The notes below the pieces were generated by a model that had not been told where the DNA came from, did no database searches, and saw nothing but the letters and a program-made list of their open reading frames with translations. A stretch of 64,000 nt of DNA, taken from Janthinobacterium sp. SUN073 (GTDB lineage: Bacteria > Pseudomonadota > Gammaproteobacteria > Burkholderiales > Burkholderiaceae_D). Below, in pieces: positions 1 to 10,538 of this stretch (position 1 is the stretch's first letter; every line of letters begins with the position of its first letter). Position numbers and translations under genes: made by a program. The stretch covers positions 124,001 through 188,000 of the forward strand of contig NZ_JAPUBT010000003.1 of assembly GCF_030397665.1 (NCBI RefSeq), written 5' to 3'.

Positions 1-635
1 AAGGTGGTCGTCGCATCGAGGAAGCAGTCATAGCGCTCGCCGCGCAAGGCCGCGTGGAAGATGGCAATCGCGTAATCGGTGGTGCCGCCGCCCGGAGGCG
101 ACTTGTAGCTGATGATGCCCGGGTAGCGGATGCTGCGCACGTCCACGCCATACTTGTTGAAGTAGTACTCGCACAGGCGCTCGCCGGCCAGCTTGCTGAT
201 ACCGTACATCGAGGTCGGGTCCATCACCGTCATTTGCGGGGTGTTCACTTGCGGCGTGTTCGGGCCGAAGGCGGCAATCGACGATGGCCAGAAGATGCGC
301 AGCGGTTTGCCCGCCTCGCCCCGCTCGCGCGCCAGTTCCAGGATATTGAGCAAACCATCCATGTTCAGGCTCCACGCCTTCAACGGCGCCGCTTCGCCCG
401 TGGCCGACAGCATGGCCGCCAGCTGGTACACCTGGGTGATGCCTTCATCGGCGATGAGCTTCGCCAGGCCGTCCTTGTCCAACACATTCAATTGCGCGTA
501 GCGCCTGGCCTGGTACAGGTTATGCGTGCCGATGTCGCTGGCGATGACGTTGTCCGCGCCATGCTGCTGCGCCAGCGCGCCCACCAATTCACTACCGATT
601 TGGCCGTTTGCGCCGATGACTAAGATGCGTTCCAT
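1..635 (-). CDS. tdh: L-threonine 3-dehydrogenase, NAD-epimerase (SDR) type, 3' end outside window
   Basis: The gene reads leftward from ATG at 635 and runs off the window, so about 211 N-terminal residues are visible. It opens with MERILVIGANGQIGSEL, a Rossmann GxxGxxG nucleotide-binding motif, and later shows the YGISK catalytic Tyr-x-x-x-Lys of extended short-chain dehydrogenases. The family oxidises L-threonine to 2-amino-3-ketobutyrate with NAD+. The neighbour kbl, which cleaves exactly that product, lies 20 bp upstream on the same strand and supports threonine dehydrogenase over a sugar epimerase. The start is preceded by AGGA at good spacing. The SDR form differs from the zinc-dependent Tdh of E. 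coli. The cytoplasmic location is inferred from the absence of a signal peptide. Confidence 0.85.
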   Translation of the reverse strand, partial: MERILVIGANGQIGSELVGALAQQHGADNVIASDIGTHNLYQARRYAQLNVLDKDGLAKLIADEGITQVYQLAAMLSATGEAAPLKAWSLNMDGLLNILELARERGEAGKPLRIFWPSSIAAFGPNTPQVNTPQMTVMDPTSMYGISKLAGERLCEYYFNKYGVDVRSIRYPGIISYKSPPGGGTTDYAIAIFHAALRGERYDCFLDATTT

Positions 636-655
636 GCTATTTTCCTGAATTCTTG

Positions 656-1876
656 TTAGTTGATAGTGGTGGTCAGCAGACCAAGTTCCTTGCCGGCCTG
701 CTCGAAGGCGGCCAGCACTTGCACCAGCTGTTCGCGGGTGTGGGCGGCGGATAGCTGCACGCGCACCCTGGCCTGGCCCATCGGCACGACCGGATAGAAG
801 AAGCCCGTCACCAGCACGCCCAGGTCATACAGGCGGGCGGCAAACTTCTGCGCCACGGGAGCGTCGAACAGCATCACGGGAACCACCGGATGGGTGCCCG
901 GCTTGATGGTAAAGCCGATGCGCTCGATCTCGCTGCGGAAGAAAGCCGTGTTTTCATGCAGGCGGTCGCGCAGTTCCGTCGACTTGGCCAGGCGTTCCAA
1001 TACCGATAGCGATGCGCCGGCGATCGATGGCGCCAGCGTGTTGGAGAACAGATAAGGGCGCGATTTCTGGCGCAGCGTGTCGATGACTTCCTTGCGCGCC
1101 GAGGTAAAGCCGCCCATGGCGCCGCCCAGGGCCTTGCCCAGCGTGCCCGTGATGATGTCGATGCGACCCATCACATTGTGGTGTTCGTGCGTGCCGCGGC
1201 CCGTCGCCCCCATGAAACCGGAAGCGTGGCACTCGTCGATCATCACCAGCGCGCCGTACTTGTCGGCCAGGTCACAGATCTTGTCGAGTTGCGCAATCGT
1301 GCCATCCATCGAGAACACGCCGTCCGTGACGATGACTTTATGGCGCTTGCCTGCGGCGACGACCGCTTGCAGTTGCACTTCCAGGTCGGCCATGTCGTTA
1401 TGCAGGTAGCGGTAGCGGCCAGCCTTGCACAAGCGGATGCCGTCGATGATGGACGCGTGGTTCAGCGCGTCGGAAATGATGGCGTCGTTTTCGTCGAACA
1501 GGGGCTCGAACACGCCGCCGTTGGCGTCGAAGGCGGCCGCGTACAAAATCGTGTCATCCATGCCCAGGAAGCTGGAAATGGCTTGTTCGAGTTCCTTGTG
1601 CACGGTTTGCGTGCCGCAGATGAAGCGCACGGACGACAGGCCGTAGCCGTATTTTTGCGTGGCGGCGATGGACGCTTCCTGCGTCTGCAGGTCGCCCGAC
1701 AGGCCCAGGTAGTTGTTCGCACACATATTGATCAGAGTACGGCCATCGTCGCACACCACTTCAGCGCCCTGGCGCGAGGCGATCACGCGCTCGGACTTGT
1801 ACAAGCCCTGTTGGCGCAGTTGATCGAGATTCTGTTGCAGACCGCTGAAAAAGGTGTTCTTCGCTTGCTCGCTCAT
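656..1876 (-). CDS. kbl: Glycine C-acetyltransferase (2-amino-3-ketobutyrate CoA ligase)
   Basis: This is a 406-residue PLP enzyme of the alpha-oxoamine synthase family. It cleaves 2-amino-3-ketobutyrate with CoA to glycine and acetyl-CoA, completing threonine catabolism. The PLP lysine lies in TGTLGKALGG (about K248), with the ring-nitrogen aspartate and an adjacent histidine in MIDECHASG (D214, H217). The length matches the family (about 400). AAGGAT precedes the ATG at good spacing. It is the first gene of a two-gene operon with the tdh-type epimerase and is divergent from an XRE-cupin regulator, which is the likely local control gene. The family also includes BioF and HemA, but the tdh neighbour and the NNYLGL N-terminus favour Kbl. 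Confidence 0.95.
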   Translation of the reverse strand: MSEQAKNTFFSGLQQNLDQLRQQGLYKSERVIASRQGAEVVCDDGRTLINMCANNYLGLSGDLQTQEASIAATQKYGYGLSSVRFICGTQTVHKELEQAISSFLGMDDTILYAAAFDANGGVFEPLFDENDAIISDALNHASIIDGIRLCKAGRYRYLHNDMADLEVQLQAVVAAGKRHKVIVTDGVFSMDGTIAQLDKICDLADKYGALVMIDECHASGFMGATGRGTHEHHNVMGRIDIITGTLGKALGGAMGGFTSARKEVIDTLRQKSRPYLFSNTLAPSIAGASLSVLERLAKSTELRDRLHENTAFFRSEIERIGFTIKPGTHPVVPVMLFDAPVAQKFAARLYDLGVLVTGFFYPVVPMGQARVRVQLSAAHTREQLVQVLAAFEQAGKELGLLTTTIN

Positions 1877-2002
1877 GATGATCCTTGTGTGTCCCTGTTG
1901 TATGCCTGTTGGCTGTATGGGCCGCCGCTTGACCGGCGCGCGCCATATGCTGTACCGTGAAGCGCTGTTTGAAGTCTACACGTTTCCGTGCTTCTCCTCA
2001 AA

Positions 2003-2038
2003 ATCCACTATTTCGAACTGAAATTCAATATAGTGGAT
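2003..2038. promoter_or_regulatory. Inverted repeat in the kbl / XRE-cupin divergent promoter region
   Basis: The arms ATCCACTAT (2003-2011) and ATAGTGGAT (2030-2038) are perfect 9-bp inverted copies separated by 18 bp in a locally AT-rich stretch between the divergent genes. Arm-to-arm spacing is 27 bp. This fits a site for a dimeric helix-turn-helix protein, most simply the adjacent XRE-cupin regulator acting on itself and on kbl-tdh. The assignment is inferred from position and symmetry only. Confidence 0.45.
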
Positions 2039-2076
2039 ATTACCCAAGCCTATTGAACTTTGCAAGCCACCTGCCG

Positions 2077-2652
2077 ATGAAAACCAGCGTTTCGACCAAT
2101 TCTCCCCCTGAAGTGGGTGCCACCCTGCAACGGCTGCGCCTGGCGCGCGGCCTGACACTCGAGGATTTGTCGCGCATCGCGGGCGTCTCGAAGTCCATGC
2201 TGTCGCAAATCGAGCGCGAAAAAGCCAATCCCACCATCGCCATCACGTGGCGCCTGGCCAACGCCCTGGGCGTGCAGATCGGCGAATTGCTGTCCAGCGC
2301 GGAAAAGGCCGTGGAAACCATCCGCATCACGGACGCCCATGAAACCCCCACCCTGCCCGGCGACCATGCGGGCTACGTGCTGCGCATCCTGGGACCGATG
2401 GAACTGGCGGGTAAATATGAATGGTATGAAGTGACCCTGGCGCCGGGCGGCGAACTGGCGTCGCAGCCGCACGATCCAGGCACCACCGAGCATTTGACGG
2501 TGATCCACGGTAACCTGGAGTTGGAAGTGGGCACGGCGAAGAAAAAGGTCAAGAATGGCGGCACGGCGCGCTATCCGGCGGACCAGCCGCATACCATCCG
2601 CAATCTTGGAAAAACCGAGGGCAAGGCGCTGCTGGTGGTCATACACAGGTAA
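2077..2652 (+). CDS. XRE-family transcriptional regulator with C-terminal cupin domain
   Basis: This 191-residue protein has an N-terminal XRE helix-turn-helix (about residues 14-70, including LEDLSRIAGVSKSMLSQIE) and a C-terminal cupin (about 110-185, with HLTVIHGNLELEVG). This architecture is common in regulators that sense a small metabolite through the beta-barrel. The ATG at 2077 begins just before the HTH; an upstream in-frame start at 1957 would add about 40 residues encoded by what looks like promoter DNA and was rejected. It is divergent from kbl-tdh, so control of threonine breakdown is plausible but not shown. The ligand is unknown. Confidence 0.85.
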   Translation: MKTSVSTNSPPEVGATLQRLRLARGLTLEDLSRIAGVSKSMLSQIEREKANPTIAITWRLANALGVQIGELLSSAEKAVETIRITDAHETPTLPGDHAGYVLRILGPMELAGKYEWYEVTLAPGGELASQPHDPGTTEHLTVIHGNLELEVGTAKKKVKNGGTARYPADQPHTIRNLGKTEGKALLVVIHR

Positions 2653-2672
2653 TAAGCCCAAGGGCAAGAACT

Positions 2673-2699
2673 GGGGTCGTACCCTCAGGGTACGACCCC
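2673..2699. repeat. Palindromic intergenic repeat, copy 1 (terminator- or REP-like)
   Basis: GGGGTCGTACCCT and AGGGTACGACCCC are perfect 13-bp arms around a single C. The element lies 20 bp after the XRE-cupin stop. Almost the same palindrome recurs at 8008-8040 and 43804-43830. It has no long T-run, so it may be a REP-like element rather than a classical intrinsic terminator. Confidence 0.85.
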
Positions 2700-2894
2700 G
2701 GCGGCAGTGGGGTTCAAGTCAGGCACTGCATTCTCCAGTGCGCAATAAGCCCCTTTCCTCATGCTAAGATTTTAGAATAGACAAGATTTCCAGGCCTGGA
2801 TGTCTTCGCAGAGCGTCGCGGCACATCCCGGCTCGTCCCTCCGCCACACCGCGCGCGGCACCCAGGCCTCCACCGCCTACACGGAGCCACAGCG

Positions 2895-3821
2895 ATGACC
2901 ATTTCCGACAGCACCACCACCTTCCACAACAAGCAAGTCGTCCAGTACGACCCTGACTTGCCCTTCGACGCATCACCCGGCATCGTCTACCGTTTGTCGC
3001 TCGAGTATGACGACGAGCGCAAGATGGAGGAGCTGATCGCCGGCTTCCTCGACAAGGCGGACAAGAACACACTTGACGCGCTGATCATCGGCATGTGGGG
3101 CGACCCGTACGAATCGGGCGCCGACGAAGTGATGGCCGCGCTGATCGCCCAGGCGCCACAGCTGCCCAACTTGCGCGCCCTGTTCATCGGCGACATGACA
3201 TACGAGGAATGCGAAATCTCGTGGATCGTGCAAGGCAGCTACAAGCCCCTGCTGGACGCCTTCCCGCTGCTGGAAGAACTGCGCATCCGCGGCGGCAATG
3301 AGCTCGTCATCGAACCGTTCGCCCACCAGCACCTGCGTCGCTTCACCATCGAAGCGGGCGGCCTCGATCAAAAAATCGCCGAGGCGCTGGCGCAATCGAG
3401 CATGCCGCAGCTGGAACACCTGGAACTGTGGCTGGGCACGGACGACTATGGTTTCTCGGGCGACGTGGACCTGTACCGCAAGGTGCTGGCGCAGCTGACC
3501 GTGCCGACCCTGCGCTACCTGGGCTTGCGCGACGCGGAGATCGCAGACGACCTGGCCGTCTGGCTGGCGGAAGAACCGCTGGTGGCGCAGCTCGACACGC
3601 TCGACCTGTCGCTGGGCACCATCGGCGACCTGGGCGCCGTGGCCATACTCAATCACACGCAGCTGGGCAAGTTGAAGCGCCTGGACCTGTCGCACCATTA
3701 CATTTCCGAGGAAAACCAGGCGAAACTGAAGGCGCTGCCCTTCGAGGTGGTGCTGGACGACCCGCAGGAAGCCGACGAAGACGACGGCGAAAGCTACCGC
3801 TACGTGGCTGTTGGCGAATAG
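2895..3821 (+). CDS. STM4015-family leucine-rich-repeat protein
   Basis: This 308-residue soluble protein has leucine-rich repeat units, for example LPNLRALFIGDM, LEELRIRGG, LEHLELWLG, LRYLGLRDAEI and LKRLDLSHHYIS. No signal peptide or membrane segment is visible. The N-terminal part is family-specific and the C-terminus is acidic. The match to the Salmonella STM4015 family is from recognition and is strongly supported by the four following genes, which match STM4014, 4013, 4012 and 4011 in order. The biochemical role is unknown; an LRR scaffold or a substrate of the downstream enzymes are both possible. GGAG lies 9 nt before the ATG. It is the first gene of the cluster and sits after a palindromic repeat, so its promoter probably lies in 2700-2890. 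Confidence 0.85.
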   Translation: MTISDSTTTFHNKQVVQYDPDLPFDASPGIVYRLSLEYDDERKMEELIAGFLDKADKNTLDALIIGMWGDPYESGADEVMAALIAQAPQLPNLRALFIGDMTYEECEISWIVQGSYKPLLDAFPLLEELRIRGGNELVIEPFAHQHLRRFTIEAGGLDQKIAEALAQSSMPQLEHLELWLGTDDYGFSGDVDLYRKVLAQLTVPTLRYLGLRDAEIADDLAVWLAEEPLVAQLDTLDLSLGTIGDLGAVAILNHTQLGKLKRLDLSHHYISEENQAKLKALPFEVVLDDPQEADEDDGESYRYVAVGE

Positions 3822-3842
3822 GCGGAGTTTTATCCTTTGCTG

Positions 3843-4925
3843 ATGCCTCTCACCCTGCTGGCGACACAAGGCAGCAAGCGCGTGCGCCTGATGCAGGCGG
3901 CGCGCGCGCAACTGCGCCTGCCGCCCGCGCAAGTGCTGGAATGGCGCGACTGGCTGGCGCAACCGGCGCTGCTGGAGCACGTATTACGCCAGCCAGGCAT
4001 ACTAAAAATCGAACCGCCCGGCGACGATCCTGCCGCACATTTGCTCTTGCTGCAGGCGGGCTGCCGCTTGCTGGGCCGCGCTCCCGTGCGCGTGCCCGAT
4101 CACGGCGAGCTGCTGGCCATGGATGCCTGGTTTGCCGGTTTTACGTCGGCCATGGCATCCCTGACGGCGCAACTGGCTGATTTACCGCAGGCGCGCGTGG
4201 TCAATGCGCCTGGCGAAATCAGCCTCATGACGGACAAACTGGCCTGCCAGCGCCACCTGGAGACGCACGGCGTGCCCATACCTGCCTTGCTCGGCCCTGT
4301 GCACGGCTACGAGCATCTGCAGTCGCTGCTGCATGCGCATGACATTGACCGCGTGTACCTGAAACCGCGCTACGGCTCGTCCGCGTCCGGCGTCATCGCC
4401 TACCGCAGGAACAAGACTGGCCGCCAGCAAGCCACCACCTCGGCCGCCTTGCAGCATGGGGACGGCGCGGCGCGTCTGTTCAACGTCAAGCGCATGGCGA
4501 GCTACGAATCCGAACACGACATCGCGGCCCTCGTCGACGCGCTGGCCGCGCAACAGCTGTATGCGGAAGCGTGGCTGAACAAGCCGCGCTGCGGCGACAG
4601 CCATTACGACCTGCGCGTCGTGACCCTGGCCGGCCAGCCCGCGCACCGCGTGGCGCGCATCGGCAACCGGATGATGACCAATCTGCACCTCGACAACCGG
4701 CGCGGCGCCGCGGCCGGCCTCTTGAACGCAGCCGACCTGGCCGCGCTGGAGCAAACCGCCGCCCTGGCCGCGCGCGCCTTCCCCGCCAGCCACGTGACGG
4801 GCTACGACCTCGTGGTGCGCCACGGTCAGGCCCGCGTGCTGGAAGCGAACGCCTTCGGCGACCTGCTGCCCGGCCTTCTCTGGCAAGGCATTGATACTTA
4901 CACGGCGCAACTGGTCCATGCTTAA
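3843..4925 (+). CDS. STM4014-family protein, ATP-grasp-like
   Basis: This protein of about 360 residues has ATP-grasp features: a lysine-containing YLKPRYGSSASGV loop, DLRVVTLAG in the central strand region and the metal-binding-type LEANAFGDLLPG near the C-terminus. ATP-grasp enzymes join a carboxylate to an amine or thiol through an acyl-phosphate, so a ligase role is inferred; the substrate is unknown. The start is ambiguous. TTG at 3837 lies 9 nt after a GGAG, whereas ATG at 3843 lies 15 nt after it; the ATG is reported. The 3' end overlaps the next gene by 8 nt. The gene is second in the STM4015-4011 cluster. Confidence 0.8.
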   Translation: MPLTLLATQGSKRVRLMQAARAQLRLPPAQVLEWRDWLAQPALLEHVLRQPGILKIEPPGDDPAAHLLLLQAGCRLLGRAPVRVPDHGELLAMDAWFAGFTSAMASLTAQLADLPQARVVNAPGEISLMTDKLACQRHLETHGVPIPALLGPVHGYEHLQSLLHAHDIDRVYLKPRYGSSASGVIAYRRNKTGRQQATTSAALQHGDGAARLFNVKRMASYESEHDIAALVDALAAQQLYAEAWLNKPRCGDSHYDLRVVTLAGQPAHRVARIGNRMMTNLHLDNRRGAAAGLLNAADLAALEQTAALAARAFPASHVTGYDLVVRHGQARVLEANAFGDLLPGLLWQGIDTYTAQLVHA

Positions 4926-5766
4926 AGAAACACCAGCCATCCCCGACATGCACGCCATCGTCGGCAGCCACGACATCGTCTTCCTCACGCTCGACACCCT
5001 GCGCTTTGACGTGGCGCAAGCGCTGTACCAGGCGGGCGAACTGCCCGTGCTGGGACGTTTTTTACCACCGGGCGGCTGGGAACAGCGCCACTCGCCCGCC
5101 ACGTTCACGTATGCGGCGCACCAGGCCTTCTTCGCCGGATTTTTGCCCACGCCGGCCGCGCCGGGCCGCCACCCGCGCCTGTTCGCTTCCGCCTTCGCGG
5201 GCAGCGAAACCACGTCGCCGCACACGTTCGCGTTCGAGCAAGCGGATCTGCCCGCCGCGCTGGCCGCGCGCGGCTACCGCACCATCTGCATCGGCGGCGT
5301 GGGCTTCTTTAATAAACAGACGGCGCTGGGCTGCGTGCTGCCGTCGCTGTTCCAGGAAAGCCACTGGAGCGCGGGCATGGGCGTGGCCAGCCGCCACTCG
5401 ACGCAAAAGCAGGTGGCGCTGGCCATAGCCCGCCTGGCGGACGGCGCGCAACGCACCTTTTTATTCATCAACGTGGCCGCCCTGCACACGCCGAACCGCG
5501 CCTACCTGCCCGGCTGCCGCGCAGATAACCTGGACAGCCATGCGGCGGCCCTGCGCTATGTCGACAGCGCGCTGGCGCCATTGTTTGCCGCCTGCGCCGC
5601 GCGCGCGCCCACGTTTGCCATCGTCTGCTCGGATCACGGCAGCGCGTATGGCGAAGACGGCTACCGGGGCCATAGAGTGGCCCATGACAGCGTGTGGAAC
5701 GTGCCGTATGCGCACTTCTTCATCGCCCCCGATACCGATACACCTCCCAAGGAATCTCCACCGTGA
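4918..5766 (+). CDS. STM4013/SEN3800-family hydrolase (sulfatase / alkaline phosphatase fold)
   Basis: The 282-residue product starts at ATG 4918, overlapping the previous stop. DIVFLTLDTLRFD near residue 20 resembles the first metal-binding motif of sulfatases and phosphopentomutases, and ICSDHGSAYGEDG followed by GHRVAH supplies the later metal-binding Asp-His and His residues. The family is annotated as a hydrolase, but its substrate is unknown. It is shorter than typical sulfatases (about 500 residues) and shows no CxPxR formylglycine motif, so it is more likely a phospho- or other esterase of the superfamily. No signal peptide is seen, consistent with cytoplasmic action alongside its radical SAM neighbours. 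Its stop overlaps the next start (GTGA). Confidence 0.82.
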   Translation: MLKETPAIPDMHAIVGSHDIVFLTLDTLRFDVAQALYQAGELPVLGRFLPPGGWEQRHSPATFTYAAHQAFFAGFLPTPAAPGRHPRLFASAFAGSETTSPHTFAFEQADLPAALAARGYRTICIGGVGFFNKQTALGCVLPSLFQESHWSAGMGVASRHSTQKQVALAIARLADGAQRTFLFINVAALHTPNRAYLPGCRADNLDSHAAALRYVDSALAPLFAACAARAPTFAIVCSDHGSAYGEDGYRGHRVAHDSVWNVPYAHFFIAPDTDTPPKESPP

Positions 5767-7142
5767 ACCCAGCCGAACAACCTGGCACCCTGGCGCAGCG
5801 CATGCGCCACACGCCCTACCAGGCGTATTCCTATTCGTATCCGCACAAGGCGGCCTACCGCGCCTTGCCGCAGGCGGCGCCGCTGGCGCCCCTGTGGGCG
5901 CAGCAAGACCGCTCCGCCCTGTTCGCGTATATCCATATTCCGTTTTGCGAAATGCGCTGCGGCTTTTGCAACCTGTTCGCCATGGCCCGTCCAAGCGCAG
6001 ACATGGTGGAGCGCTATGTGCGGCAAGTGCTGGTGCAGATGCGCGCCCTGGCCGGCGCGCTGGGCGAACGGCGCTTCGCCCGCTTCGCGCTGGGCGGCGG
6101 CACGCCCACCTATCTGTCGCCCGCGCAGCTGGACACCTTGCTGTGCGGCGCGCGCGACATCCTCGGCATCGACCTGCAAACCACGCCGGCCGGCATCGAG
6201 GCGTCGCCCGAAACCATCACGGCGGAGCGCCTGACCGTCTGCCGTGCGCATGGCATCGACCGGGTCAGCCTGGGCATCCAGAGCTTTGCCTCCGGCGAGA
6301 TGCGCGCACTGGCGCGGCCCCAGCAAAACGCCACCGTCCATCACGCCATCGGCCTGATACGCGCTGCCGGCTTTCCCACCCTGAACCTGGACCTGATCTA
6401 CGGCATCGCGGGGCAAACCGTGGCCAGCCTGCTCGCTTCCATCGACAGCGCGCTGACGTTTGCGCCCGAGGAAATCTATCTGTATCCGCTGTACGTGCGC
6501 GAGCAGACGGGTCTTGGAAAAGTGGCGCGCCGCCAGGGCGCGCAATCGCTCAATCCCATCATGCTGGCGCAGGATGGCGACAGCCGCCTGGTCCTGTACG
6601 CGGCCGCGCGCGACCATTTGCGCGCGCAGGGCTATGAGCAGGTCTCGATGCGCATGTTCCGCGCCCCGCATGCGCCGGAACAGAACGGTCCCTCGTACTG
6701 CTGCCAGAATGACGGCATGCTGGGCCTGGGCGCGGGCGCCCGCTCCTACACTTCGCGCCTGCACTACTCCAGCGAGTACGCAGTGGCGCGCACGGACACC
6801 ATCAACATCATCGACAACTACCTGGCGCTCGATGCAGCGCGCTTCGCGCAGGCCGAACACGGCTACCAGCTCGATGACGAAGAACAGCGCCGGCGCTACG
6901 TGATCCAGTCGCTGCTGACCGAGCCGGGCCTGGACCGCGACGCCTACGCGGCGCGCTTCGGCTCTCGCTGCGAAGCAGACTTGCCGCAGCTGGCCGAGCT
7001 GCACGCGCTGGAATTGGTGCAAGAGGATGGCCCGTTGCTGCGCCTGAACGACCGGGGCTACAGCTACGCCGACACCATCGGCCCCTGGCTGGCCTCCGAT
7101 ACGGTGCGCGCGCTGATGGCCGAAGGCGGCCAGGCGTGCTGA
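5763..7142 (+). CDS. STM4012-family radical SAM protein (HemN/HemW-like)
   Basis: This 459-residue radical SAM enzyme binds a 4Fe-4S cluster through CEMRCGFC (C62, C66, C69) within the HIPFC context typical of coproporphyrinogen dehydrogenase-like proteins. The fourth cysteine of true HemN (CxC at the end of the motif) is replaced by NL, so haem synthesis is unlikely. LGGGTPTYL and SLGIQSF are HemN/HemW family motifs. The GTG start at 5763 overlaps the preceding TGA and follows AAGGA. An upstream in-frame ATG would lie deep in the hydrolase gene and was rejected. It probably acts on the same unknown substrate as the neighbouring STM4011 protein. Confidence 0.87.
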   Translation: MNPAEQPGTLAQRMRHTPYQAYSYSYPHKAAYRALPQAAPLAPLWAQQDRSALFAYIHIPFCEMRCGFCNLFAMARPSADMVERYVRQVLVQMRALAGALGERRFARFALGGGTPTYLSPAQLDTLLCGARDILGIDLQTTPAGIEASPETITAERLTVCRAHGIDRVSLGIQSFASGEMRALARPQQNATVHHAIGLIRAAGFPTLNLDLIYGIAGQTVASLLASIDSALTFAPEEIYLYPLYVREQTGLGKVARRQGAQSLNPIMLAQDGDSRLVLYAAARDHLRAQGYEQVSMRMFRAPHAPEQNGPSYCCQNDGMLGLGAGARSYTSRLHYSSEYAVARTDTINIIDNYLALDAARFAQAEHGYQLDDEEQRRRYVIQSLLTEPGLDRDAYAARFGSRCEADLPQLAELHALELVQEDGPLLRLNDRGYSYADTIGPWLASDTVRALMAEGGQAC

Positions 7143-8056
7143 CAGCGCAAGCAGCAACGCTATCCCTGCTGTACCGCAGCACGCTATCGAGTTGCAATTA
7201 CGCCTGCGGCTACTGCCCGTTCGCCAAGAAGCGCGACAGCCGCGCCGCGCTGACCCGCGACGCGCGCGAAGTGGCGCGTTTTACGGACTGGGTGGCGGCG
7301 CAGGATCGGAACATCAGTGTGCTGTTCACGCCCTGGGGCGAAGCGCTGGTGCGGCGCCACTACCGCGCGGCCATGCAAACCCTGGCAGCCTTGCCGCACG
7401 TGCGCCAGGTGGCGCTGCAAACGAATCTGTCCGGCCCATTGATCTGGCTGGAGAACATGGACGGGCTGGACAAGATCGGCCTGTGGTGCACCTACCACCC
7501 GGACCAGACGACCCTGGCCCGCTTTCTCGCACGCTGCGCGCGCCTGGACGCCATGGGCGTGCGCTATTCCGTCGGCGTCGTGGCGATGACTGAACACCTG
7601 GATGCCATCCGCGCCCTGCGCGCGGCCCTGCCGGCCCACATCTACCTGTGGCTGAACGCGTACGACCGGCGCGGCCCCGGCTACTACACAGTGGAAGACC
7701 TGGCCTGGCTGGACGCCGTCGACCCGTGGTTCGCGCAAAACCGGCGTCCGTCTCCCTCGCGCGGCAAGCCGTGCCAGGCGGGCGAAGCGTCGCTGTCCGT
7801 CGATGGCGATGGCGAACTGGCGCGCTGCCACTTCGTGCCCGAGCGGCTGGGGAATCTGTACGTGGATGACCTGGCGGACATGCTGCAGGAGCGCGCCTGC
7901 CCGCGCTTCAAGTGCGACTGCTATATCGGCTATGCGCAGCGCAAGGATTTGCCATTTCAGGCGGTGTTTGGGGAAGGGGTGCTGGTGAGGATAGCCCCAA
8001 TGCAAATACCGGGGTCGTACCCTGAGGGTACGACCCCGGTTTCTGCTTCGGGTTAA
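7136..8056 (+). CDS. STM4011-family radical SAM protein
   Basis: This 306-residue radical SAM protein carries CNYACGYC (C20, C24, C27), with extra cysteines at the C-terminus (GKPCQAGE, ELARCHF, CPRFKCDCYIGY) that could bind an auxiliary cluster as in SPASM/twitch enzymes. The GTG start overlaps the STM4012 stop by 7 nt, completing the five-gene cluster. The last 15 or so residues (after MQIPGSYPEG) are encoded by a palindromic intergenic repeat that has entered the reading frame, so the ancestral protein probably ended near residue 288. Such enzymes make peptide or small-molecule modifications; the substrate is unknown. Confidence 0.86.
   Translation: MLTAQAATLSLLYRSTLSSCNYACGYCPFAKKRDSRAALTRDAREVARFTDWVAAQDRNISVLFTPWGEALVRRHYRAAMQTLAALPHVRQVALQTNLSGPLIWLENMDGLDKIGLWCTYHPDQTTLARFLARCARLDAMGVRYSVGVVAMTEHLDAIRALRAALPAHIYLWLNAYDRRGPGYYTVEDLAWLDAVDPWFAQNRRPSPSRGKPCQAGEASLSVDGDGELARCHFVPERLGNLYVDDLADMLQERACPRFKCDCYIGYAQRKDLPFQAVFGEGVLVRIAPMQIPGSYPEGTTPVSASG
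8008..8040. repeat. Palindromic intergenic repeat, copy 2 (inside the 3' end of the STM4011 gene)
   Basis: Perfect 16-bp arms (ACCGGGGTCGTACCCT and its complement) flank one G. The core matches copy 1 at 2673-2699. It lies between the end of the radical SAM gene and the convergent prolyl oligopeptidase gene, where a two-way terminator would be useful. The radical SAM frame reads through it to TAA at 8054. Confidence 0.88.
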
Positions 8057-8071
8057 AAGGTTACGGCGAGA

Positions 8072-10270
<2,199 letters not shown>

Positions 10271-10538
10271 TGTTGGATGTCGAAGAAAGCAGGCCGGTCA
10301 CACTCACGCTGCGGCTGCCCATGTTGACTTTCGCCAAGAGAAATCATAGCGCGGATTGCCACTTTTAAAGCACAGTTATCTGATCAATTTGCCGTCTTTT
10401 GTTTGGGCAATTTGCACGAATCGCCGTGATAAATCGCGTTTTTGGCGAGAATCGGCAAACTGACGGGCAGGCAAGAAACATTATCAAAAGCTAATACGTT
10501 TCATCAAGCCGTCATAAATCTTCCTTACCATAGGTAAC

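Noticed and set aside
1957..2076. Longer N-terminus of the XRE-cupin regulator
   Set aside because: The extension is encoded by promoter-like AT-rich DNA containing an inverted repeat; the HTH starts just after ATG 2077.
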